DNA of 64,000 bases from Deinandra increscens subsp. villosa. Taxonomy: Eukaryota > Streptophyta > Magnoliopsida > Asterales > Asteraceae. The stretch covers positions 16,312,354 through 16,376,353 of the forward strand of contig JBCNJP010000008.1 of the NCBI GenBank assembly GCA_039602395.1. Direction: 5' to 3'. Shown here piece after piece: positions 55,389-64,000 of the stretch. Made by a program: the position numbers and the translations under genes. Position 1 is the stretch's first letter. Each line of letters opens with the position of its first letter. The notes below the pieces were generated by a model. The model saw only the letters and a list, made by a program, of their open reading frames with translations. It searched no databases and had not been told where the DNA came from.

Positions 55389-58213
55389 GAGGCTTAGTTA
55401 TGGCATAGACGGTTGGGATATCCATCAACGGGTTATTTACATCTTTTTTTTCCTAAGTTGTTCCCTTCTAGTAATAAAATAAACTGCAAAACTTGTTACC
55501 TTGCTAAGAGTCATCGACAATCTTTCAAATTAAATAACACTCGGGTTAAGTTACCTTTCTCATTAATCCACTCCGATGTTTGGGGTCCGACACCTATTAA
55601 AGGAGGCCAAGGGTTTCGTTATTTTTCGATAGTGGATGATTGTACTCGCATGACTTAGGTGTATTTCTTAAAACACAAAACATAAGTTTTTGACAAGTTC
55701 ACCATGTTCTATGCTATGATTCACACCTAATTTAACCAAAAAATTCAAATATTACGATCGGATAATTAGGGGGGGGGGGGGATTTGTCAATACTTCCATG
55801 AAAGAGTTTTTTCAAACCAAGGGATTAGTTCATTAGACCACTTGTCCTCATACACCAGAACAAAGTGGAGTCGCTGAGCAAAAAAATCGAATTCTTCTCG
55901 AAATGACTCGGGCACTTCTAATTGAATCCAAGGTCCCAAAGAATTTTTGGCCTGAACCACTCACTACTTCTGTCTACCTTCTAAATCGACTCCCCATAAA
56001 AATTCTTAAACTCAGAACTCCAATATAACCCCTCTCTAAATTTATGAAAATCCCTCATCCTCTCACTCTTAAACCTAGAAGATTCGGTTGTTCGGCGTTC
56101 GTGCACATACCCAAAATCAATAGAACTAAATTTGACCCATGTGCCAAAAAATGTGTGTTTGTCGGGTACGAGGTTAATCAAAAGGGGTATCGGTGCTATA
56201 ATCCAAAAAGTCATCACATGTTCACTACCATTAATTGTGATTTACTTGAAACCGAATACTTCTACCATATCTAACACAATGGTCAGGGGGGAGAAGGACA
56301 ATACTGACGCACTAAGTTGGCTAACCCCATTTTCATCGTCTGAAGAAGTCAAAATAGGAGAAGATCACAGTACTGAGCATGCACATGAGCCATACTCACC
56401 TACACACATACAATCCCCAATGCATGGTGTCATTGAAGAGATGAACCCCGGTCTGAATCCTGAGGTAAGTAGTACTGAAATCCCTGAAACTTCTAGTTAC
56501 TCTAACAATAATGATGTTGAGGGTGAGTATACAGAATCAAACAAAATGAAGCATGAAGAACCAAGTCAGGGTAGATACACTCTACCCCCAAGAAAAAACA
56601 GGGGGGGGGGGGTCCCCGAAACGGTACTCGCCAGAGAAAGAGTCTTGAAGGTCTAAATATCCAGTGTCTAACATAGCAAGGGGGAGTCTTTCCGAGGAAG
56701 CTAAGAACTTTGTCTCTGCCTTATACTCTGAAGAAGTTCCATCTAATGTAGAACAAGCCTTAGACTAAAAAAACTGGAAAAATGCAATGGAAACAAAAAT
56801 GGAAGCATTAACGAAAAATGACACATGGGAGTGTGCTCTTCCGGTGGGAAAGAAACCAGTAGGATGTCGGTGGGTGTTTTCAATTAAACACAAACCAGAT
56901 GGATCCATCGAAAGATATAAAGCCCGATTAGTTGCCAAAGGATATACTCAGACATATGGAATCGACTACTCCGAAACATTCTCCCCAGTGGCCATGATCG
57001 ACACTATTAGAGTACTCTTCTCAGTTGCAGCAAATGAAAATTAGCCTCTTTACAAATTTGATGTAAAAAATTCTTTCCTACATGGAGAGTTGAAAGAGGA
57101 GGTCTACATGGACCCACCCCCAGGGTTCAAAGAAGGTTATAAATTAGGGGACATATGTCGATTAAAGAAGTCTCTATATGGATTAAAGCAGTCGCCTAGA
57201 ACTAGGTTTGGTAGGTTTACCCTAGCAATGAGAAGCTATGGGTTTAAACAAAACAATTCAAACCACACTTTATTTTAAAAAAGGAACAAGAAACATGTGA
57301 CGTATTTGATTATATATGTTGATGATATGATTATCACAGGAAATGATGAGGAAGAGATCACAAGAGTAAAGAAATGCTTACTCACAGAATTTGAAATGAA
57401 AGACTTAGGCAAGCTTAAATACTTTCTGGGAATTGAAGTTCTAAGGTCCAAACAAGGAATTTTTTTTGCAAGAAGAACCCAATGATGGTCAACCATAACC
57501 TTCATATGGAAGAAGGAGCAAAATTAGCAGATAAAGAAAGTTATCAATGAATGGTGGGTAAGTTGATATATCTATCTCATACTCGACCAGACAATGCATA
57601 TGCGGTAGGAATTGTGAGCCAATTTATACACCGACCCCAAGTATCTCATATGGAGGCAGTGTGGAGAATTATCAGATATCTCAAAGGAACAACGGGTCAT
57701 GGAGTTCTCTTTAAATCAAACGGACATCTGGGAATCCAAGTGTACATAGATGCAGACTGGACAGGAGATAAAGGAAACAGAATGTCAACCTCGGGTTACT
57801 TCACTATGGTTAGTGGGAACCTGGTTACATGGAGGAGTAAGAAACAGAAAGTTGTCGCTCTTTCCAGTACAGAAGCTGAATATCAAGGAATAGCTCGAGG
57901 TCTGACATAAGTGTTATGGTTGCGGAACCATCTATCAGAAATTGGTTTCTCCCCAAACAAGGCATGTGAGATTATGTGTGATAATACAACAACAATATAG
58001 ATATCAGAAAATCCAGTGCAACATGAGCGTACTAAACATGTAGAATTTGATAGGCACTTTATCAAAGAGAAACTAGAGACATGTATAATAAAGCTTTCGT
58101 TTGTTCGATCACAAGAACAACTCGCTGATATCCTCACCGAAGTAGTAAATGGAAGAATATTCAGTGAATGTCTGGCCAAGTTATGTATCGGAGATCCCAC
58201 TACTAACCTTGAG
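55389..58213 (+). pseudogene. Decayed Ale-like copia pol
   Basis: In order: GAG-pre-integrase/integrase (CKTCYLAKSHRQ, HSDVWGPTPIKGGQGFRYF), integrase distal part (GVAEQKNRILLEMTRALL), reverse transcriptase (GCRWVFSIKHKPDGSIERYKARLVAKGYTQ; YVDDMIITGNDEEE near 57316), RNase H (VYIDADWTGDKGNR, ALSSTEAEYQG, QLADILTE). Stops and frameshifts are frequent, and a G13 run at 55769-55781 lies right after the integrase RSDN motif. The ADILT...GR.F...L.KL ending fits the Ale/Retrofit lineage. Protease and gag are lost in the gap. Confidence 0.88.
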
Positions 58214-58219
58214 GGGGAG

Positions 58220-58682
58220 TGTCAGAATACTAAGGTGGCGTTTGGTTCACGGAATGTAATGTAATTGGAATTGTAATGTTTTCCTTTTAAAGTTGTGCTT
58301 AAGTTGGGTAAGGAGGATGTTTGAAATACAATGAATTCCTTTAATCAATGGAATTTGGGGTCATGTAACTTTCCTTCGTTAAAGTGAAGGATTTCTAAAT
58401 TCCATTGATTAAAGGAATTCATTGTATTTCAAACCCATTCCTTACCCAACTTAAGCACAACTTTAAAAGGAAAACTTTACAATTCCAATTACATTACATT
58501 CCGTGAACCAAACGCCACCTAAAAGTCAACAAACGTAGCCACCAAGTCTTCTCTCAACTGTTTTTTCTGAAAAAGTAATATGTATTTAATGTATTCTTAT
58601 CTTCTTTGTAAAACACCTATAAATGGTGCTATCATATTTAAGCAATATACAAGAAAATATATTTTCTTAGCTATACACAACA
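58220..58682 (+). mobile_element. 3' LTR of the Ale-like copia, split by a MITE
   Basis: TGTCAGAATAC follows a polypurine tract TTGAGGGGGAG at 58209-58219. The LTR resumes after the MITE (AAGTCAACAAACG), has TATA box CTATAAATGG near 58617 and probably ends CACAACA at 58682. Without the MITE it is about 175 bp, short as in Ale elements. The 3' edge is a guess. Confidence 0.55.
58234..58519. mobile_element. Palindromic Tourist/Harbinger MITE
   Basis: 286 bp, TSD TAA (58231-58233, 58520-58522). Termini GGTGGCGTTTGGTTCACGG and its inverse. The arms match over about 120 bp each, leaving a ~40-bp centre, so the whole element could fold into one hairpin. No ORF. Confidence 0.9.
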
Positions 58683-60290
58683 AGATCATATACCGGTAAA
58701 TTAATTGGGGCAGCTGTTACGTTGAGTAATACTTAAACTAAACTTGTCATTCAATTATAACATTAATAATGACTTAAATACGATAACTAGAATGGAAATT
58801 TTGTGGGTTTCTTTTTTGTTTTGTTTTTTTTAAACAGCCGATAATATTAAAAAACTAAATGAAAATTTTGTTAGGTTGAGTTGGCAGATAGATGAATTAA
58901 TAAAGTAAAAGAAGAAATATTACAATAAAACCTAAAATAAATAAAAAAAAGTGTAATAAAGTATCAATCAGAGAAATGTTTAAAAAAAGTATGTTAAGTT
59001 ATTATTTTGGACTATAAATACTTAAATATGAATAAATAACGAATACCAAATAAAAAATTTACAATAATAAAGATAAAACTAGAATATAAATTAATATTAA
59101 ACTAAAATAATATATTCAAATTATTAAATATAAAGGAGTAGTAAGTTAAAAGTGAACTAAATACTAATTTAAATTATTATATGTGAATTGCTAAATAAAA
59201 AACTTATGTAAATATCAAACTAATACTTTTAAATATTAGACTGATATATAATATCTCAAAAATATTAAATTAAAACAGATATAGTTGGATAAAATTTTGG
59301 ATTTTAAATCTCTTAATATATAATATCTCAAAAATAATAAATCAAAACGGATATAGTTGGATAAAATTTTGGTTTTAAATCTTTTAATTAGGATAGCTTC
59401 AATCTTCATCATATGAATAGTATGTATAAAACCTTCACGCATATTTCATGTTTATCCAATCATTTCATCTTACCAAAAAAACATGTGAAAGGGTCATTGT
59501 AAGTGTGTGAAAGGGTCATTTTAAATATTTTAATTAGGTATGGGCCCCTTTAACCCATAACGATGGTTAATAATCTAAATCGACGACAGAATTCGATAAG
59601 AGACGTTCAAGTTTTCAGGAAATATTACACAACAAAACACGTGAGACCACTATAAATGTAAACAATGTGGGTTTCACTTAAACGGTAAATATAATCATAT
59701 AAATTAAAAAAATAATAATAAAGAGAGACATGTGAGCAAAGATTAAGAAAGTTGTATGAGAACGCAAAAAAAAAAAACCAAAAACTCTAGGGGTAGACTT
59801 CAATCGCTCAGTATCACCGTCAAAAGCTATTGAAAGTGAGATGGAGACTTACAATTGCTTGGAAGATTCTTCCAATTCCATGCTTAAATGTATTATCACT
59901 ACATAGATTAATTAAGCTCTAACATAGGTGACATTCACTATCAGAAAAATAAGACTAAGGCAATATTTTTTTTAGAAAATATAGCATTTACTAGATCTGA
60001 TACTAACATTTATGTTAGATAATGCAACTTTTATAATCTAATGTAGCATTTTAAAATGAAACTCTTTAAATAAAAGTTAAGTCTAATGTAACATTTTTAT
60101 GAAAAAAATATTACGTTAGACTCATTTTTCTCTATTAACGCTCATAATGTGTTATCGATAATATGTTATCACTAATACCCAATGGTCACTACTATTGATA
60201 TCGTCTCTAATGTCGAAGTTTATTATAGTAAGTGTATATATTTAAAATTGAAATGAAGTTATAAAGAAGAAATATGGTTTAAGTTTTTAC
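58683..60290. other. AT-rich intergenic or intronic sequence
   Basis: No genes. Local repeats include 'ataatatctcaaaaataataaat' with 'cagatatagttggataaaattttgg' (59250-59310, repeated at 59320-59375). A possible CACTA-like miniature element lies at 59936-60234 (CACTATCAGAAAA to TAGTAAGTG). If the LEA2 gene to the right is complete, this is its first intron. Confidence 0.4.
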
Positions 60291-60770
60291 CTTCATTTGA
60301 ACCTGAAGTTTGTACGGTCTACTTGCACCCCAAGTAAGGAGACAAACTGTCACAAAAAGCATCACAAATCCCACCAAAAACATCACAATCTGACACTGCC
60401 TCGTAACTTGTTCATCATTGTAATAATCATCCTCCCCATAATCTTCATCTTCCTCATCAATCACACTAAACAACGGCGGCCACCCCTCCCCTTTCTTCTT
60501 CTTCATCATCATCTTCTTCTTCTGCTTCGCAATCAAGTGCTCCTGATGATGTTTTCCGATCAACGAAAACCGGTACGACCCAGACACCCGGCTCTCCGAC
60601 GACATCCGAGAATGCGACGGCGATTCCGCCGGAGTTGTGTGACTAGTTGATGATTTGTATTCGTACGAGGAGTCACGTGACGGGCTTTGGACAATGTAAT
60701 TGCATTTTGGAGATGCTGAGGACGTGGATGTGCAGCCACCTAAACTGTTGGAATCGGTTTTCGATTGCAT
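60291..60770 (-). CDS. LEA2/NHL-like membrane protein, exon 1 only
   Basis: 160 codons from ATG at 60770, open to a donor site ATGAAG|GTAAAAAC at 60290, phase 0. MQSKTDS, VQSPSRDSS, the Ser-rich segment with SPSHS and the sequence WGASRPYK match my memory of plant 'late embryogenesis abundant hydroxyproline-rich glycoprotein' proteins such as At1g45688. A Lys-rich patch (KQKKKMMMKKKK) and an acidic stretch precede one membrane helix at residues about 128-147 (IVMFLVGFVMLFVTVCLLTW). The family's LEA_2 domain follows the helix and would be in later exons to the left. I find none in 58683-60280, so the intron is long, interrupted by transposons, or the gene is truncated. Codon use and the intact frame look like a host gene. 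Confidence 0.8.
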
Positions 60771-61696
60771 GATTCTTCGATCGTCTGGTGGATGGAGATC
60801 TGGTTGATGGGACTGGATTTGATGGCGTTTCAGGGAGATTAAGAATCGGAGCGATAACGGTGGGAATGGAAAGAGACTGTTTCATGTGAAGGAGTAAATT
60901 GATTTTGGAACCTTAAACCAAATCTTAATATAGACAAGTCGTGTGTTTGTGTCAAGATGAGTGATATGATAATTTTGGCTGTATTGTATGAATATGTTAA
61001 TGTTGTTGGGCCCATATGTTAAATTTATTTATTTTGTTGGTTACTTCTATATATTTTTAGCAAAACAAAAGTTATATGTTAAAGATTATGTTTCATTGCT
61101 AAAATGTGAGTGGGTTAAATTTAAAACAAATTATGTGCTTGCATTTTATTTAAATTGCTTTATTAAATAATAGTTTTGTTTATAAACTACTGTAATTTAT
61201 AAAGAATTTAGAATCTATAGCGTTATAAAAGCGAATGGAGACGCATCCTTCAATACTCGGATGGTCATTTTGCCGTGTGTCGTTTGGTTTGAAATGAAGC
61301 TTTGTTTTTCGAATTCAGTTCTATTGTATAGTAGTTTGGGTCTCAAACTAGTTCGATCTCTAAAAAGTCAAGTCTTGTATGAACCAATTCGAGTTGGATT
61401 GAAATTGGGTTGGTTTAAAGCTCGTCATCGACTAGATTTCTAACCTGTTTTTTAATTTGTTTACCTTATAAAGTAGAAACTAAACAAAATACAACTTAAA
61501 TTATGTATTTAATATTTTAAAACATAGCTACAAAAGCATACTTTGCAATCAATTAAAAGTACAAGTTGTAATACATTTTTTAATCGTTTTATTTTTAAAT
61601 TATCGTCTTTCCATCTTTACTTATTTTCTCCACCAAACAAGAGTTATTACGTAAGTATTTATCATAAGTAACTTTGCCATAGGTAAGTTAAGTTGT
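60771..61696. other. 5' flank of the LEA2-like gene and intergenic sequence
   Basis: The first ~150 bp is likely 5' untranslated region and promoter. A weak TATA-like string (minus strand TCTATATTAAG) lies near 60930. The remainder is AT-rich with no recognisable gene. Confidence 0.4.
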
Positions 61697-61946
61697 TTTT
61701 TTTTGTTTTTTTTTAACAGCAATCAATAGATTAAAAAACAAGCCTAGCAAGACACAGAGAAATACAAGGTTTTGAAAAAAAACATACCATATTACAAAGA
61801 CCTACAAATGAAGGAGACTAGACCAAAACAAGGCAAACAAAAATCCCCATGAAAAACCTCCAGGACCACTCCACTGCAAGACAACAACAAACAAATGACC
61901 ATTGATAAGGATCAGAACCTCAGCGTGTACCATGCTAACAGGAAGC
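61697..61946 (-). mobile_element. Possible 3' end of an L1-type LINE
   Basis: On the minus strand this reads as a GT-rich 3' untranslated end (TTGTATTTCTCTGTG, GGCTTG...CTATTGATTGCTGTT) followed by an interrupted A-tail (A9 C A10, plus-strand T runs near 61697-61720). That is typical of plant LINE ends. No reverse transcriptase is present, as expected for a 5'-truncated copy or one cut by the copia LTR at 61947. Confidence 0.4.
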
Positions 61947-62320
61947 TGTTGGAAACAGGGTGTCATGACTCGACGAATTAACGAACACGACCGATGTTGA
62001 CCCGTAAGAGTTATACCCGGGTCAATGGACTATAAACTAATTACCTTTTTAATTAGTTAATTGAACTGATTAGCGAATAAATAAATACTGATTTATTTAT
62101 TACGATGACAAATTTAATCGGCTAAATACTTTCGCGATTAAAAAGACGGATGAGTTAAACTGTTTATGGGTTAACAGTTTAACCCATTGGTGGGCCAAGG
62201 AGAATTCGTAGAAGGCCATGGTGGGCCCATGGTCTGCGAAATTCTCCTATAGGGTGGGGAGGAGTGGAGAACAAGTCATAAGTTTTTCAGTAACCCGGAT
62301 CCCACTGTAAAACCCCAACA
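61947..62320 (+). mobile_element. 5' LTR of a copia element
   Basis: 374 bp with TGTTGG...CCAACA inverted ends, followed by a tRNA-Met primer site. Contains a palindrome-like pair 'ggagaattcgtagaaggccatggtgggcc' and 'ggcccatggtctgcgaaattctcc' near 62200-62245. The element runs past the right edge, so the TSD cannot be tested. Confidence 0.85.
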
Positions 62321-62321
62321 G

Positions 62322-62334
62322 TGGTATCAGAGCC
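62322..62334 (+). other. Copia primer-binding site (tRNA-Met)
   Basis: TGGTATCAGAGCC one base after the LTR end. Confidence 0.92.
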
Positions 62335-63530
62335 ATTATCACCGCGCGCATACCAGAACCGGTCGTTTCGTAACCGGTAGTTCGCAATTTCGATTTAAAT
62401 CCAAATTGCGAATTAGAATTTATTTATTTATTTATTTTAATCCTAAATAATTTATGATTGTGTGTTACGGCCGACCCCTATTTTGTATTCATGTGTGAAT
62501 GTGTTTGGCGTGTATTTTGTCTTTCTCTGTTTGGCCCAAGTTGTTGGCCCAATTGGTTGTATTTCGAATTTTTGGTTAATGGACCTGTTTTTTGGTTTCA
62601 AAGTTGTACAAATTTAGAGCTAGGTTACTAGAAGTAGTTTTAGTAATTGTAAATTTGTATGTAACCAAATGTCGAAGACTGGACACGCGCCAGAGGTATG
62701 TCGAAGCAAGTGGGAGCTGAAATGGATTCAAGATCGCACAGAGTTGCCATCTCGATCGTTCACCGGTTTCATTTAATTTAATTTATTTTAAATTTATCCC
62801 TTATGATCTCGCTTGTATGGCTCGAGCGAGATCAAGACCTTATGCCGTTTAACACACAATAAGCCATTCGCGATAACTTAGTAATATTAATTAGGTTAAA
62901 TTAATTTACTAGTCCCGAGTGGTGATAGGGTTTTATCGTTCGTGTCTGACGGTAATTAAATATTAAAAGTAATTAATATCCCTATATGGTAATTTTAAAA
63001 ACTGATAGTTCGTGCCATCCTATCTTAAGTCGAACTTGGAACGTATATACCGGAGCATCAGTGTTGGAGTATTTCAACACCACACTTGGTGCCGAGGGTA
63101 CCTTCTAAGGTGAGGACATTGGAATATTTGAACACCGTGTCATCACATCGACCATTTAGGATTACTATCGCTTTAAAAGTATATGTTCGTGGTGTTGGAG
63201 TATTTCGACACCGCGCCACGGATGTATATTGCTAGAGTGGGCACGGATGAGGCTAAACGTATCGCAAAATACAATTGTATGTATATAGCGGCCTCATACC
63301 GAGAGTTGTGACTTGAGTCTCACAATTGACAATCGTTGTCAGTTTGTTTACACGGCTTTGCTTCTGAGGCTCATTTGGCGGTCTCAAGTAATGTCGTCTA
63401 AACGAATTCTCGATTTCTTAAAAATAAACTTTACCAACTTATTTTAAAGAAATATAAACATCGAAAATACTGATTAAATTTACTTTGCTTATTTCAGAAG
63501 GCTAAAGAAAACTCACCTCCATTAAGTTCA
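62335..63530 (+). other. Copia leader with threefold motif
   Basis: About 1.2 kb, untranslated. From about 62930 it aligns with 60-640 at the other window end. Three TTGGAGTATTTCAACACC-like motifs at about 63063, 63118 and 63193 match those at 235, 290 and 366. CTTATTTCAG ends at about 63499, where the other copy has the ATG-preceding acceptor. Confidence 0.7.
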
Positions 63531-64000
63531 ATGGTACAACTCGACCCCTTCACTGAGACTGGCTTTCTCGCATGGCAGATAACCCTGAGGAACCTTTTTA
63601 AGGCTCTCCGGGAAACTCTATGTCAGTGACCGACCGATCGCGAGTATTCCATCTTACTTGTTAAATGAGAACTCGCGGTCTGAGCTCCAAAAGTACACTG
63701 ACGATGATAAGGACGTCATTGACTTGATGTTATCTAGCAGGATTATCGGTACAATTTCATGGGGATGTCTGCTTATGACATCATTCGTAAACTCAAGGAT
63801 TTATGTGAGTTAAGTCAGAGGACTGAGCGAGCTGATGCACTTTCACAATTCGTGAACTGCTCTATGGCTAACGACTCCTCTTCATACGATCATGTCATGC
63901 TGATGAAAGCGTATCGCGACAGGCTGACCGACCTTGGCTACTCCATCTATGACGGGATGGCTCTTGATGTAGTACTCAGATATTTGCCTGAACATTATCG
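63531..64000 (+). pseudogene. Copia gag, frameshifted and cut by the window end
   Basis: MVQLDPFTETGFLAWQ opens at 63531. Around 63600 homology shifts to another frame (GKLYVSDRPIASIPSYLL) and near 63755 back to the first (YDIIRKLKDLCELSQRTERADALS...YSIYDGMALDVVLRYLPEHY). Two indels thus compensate. It is related to the gag at 658-1500 in layout, though not closely in sequence. Confidence 0.75.

Overview
The window is plant nuclear DNA, almost entirely nested LTR retrotransposons. I suspect an Asteraceae genome, because the copia gag types and the extra ORF 3' of pol recall elements I know from Tanacetum/Chrysanthemum-like genomes; this rests on recall only. One host gene is recognisable: exon 1 of an LEA2/NHL-like membrane protein at 60291-60770 on the minus strand. 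Two 500-base runs of N (4035-4534 and 54889-55388) are scaffold gaps.

Layout. 1-3254: leader, gag and non-coding 3' part of a copia element without visible pol. 3255-4650: long-LTR gypsy remnant across a gap. 4651-5267: end of a CACTA DNA transposon made of ~150-bp repeats. 5268-33333 and 49604-52292: several copies of a pol-less, Sirevirus-like 'gag-only' LTR family, here named GO1 to GO5. GO3 (10160-25894, minus) is complete, with LTRs, primer site and TSD TGATA; it sits inside the gag of GO2 (plus). A 10.8-kb Tekay/Del-type gypsy chromovirus (11589-22353, minus, TSD TTCAG) sits inside GO3. LTR divergence, counted by hand, agrees with this order: about 3.3% for GO3 and about 1.2% for the gypsy.

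33334-49603 is a 16.3-kb Sirevirus-type copia (plus) with an intact 1231-codon gag, an intact pol and a third ORF 3' of pol. It interrupts the gag of GO4 (minus) with TSD AAAAT on both sides, yet its two terminal LTRs are not homologous. 52293-54882 is a solo gypsy LTR (TSD AAACA). 55389-58682 is a decayed Ale-like copia whose 3' LTR carries a palindromic Tourist/Harbinger MITE. 61947-64000 starts another copia element related to the one at the left edge.

The most interesting signals are non-coding. (a) Every gag-only element with a preserved 3' region carries an array of similar hairpins about 90 bp apart, apparently kept by wobble or compensatory changes; the full Sirevirus has an analogous hairpin trio. 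(b) Arrays of a TTAGCGAACTTG-like motif precede a TATA box both in the Sirevirus 5' LTR and inside the element ahead of ORF3, suggesting a second, internal promoter. (c) Splice-acceptor-like sequences sit exactly at the starts of the Sirevirus pol and ORF3 frames. (d) The Sirevirus is bracketed by one target duplication but has different LTRs at its two ends.
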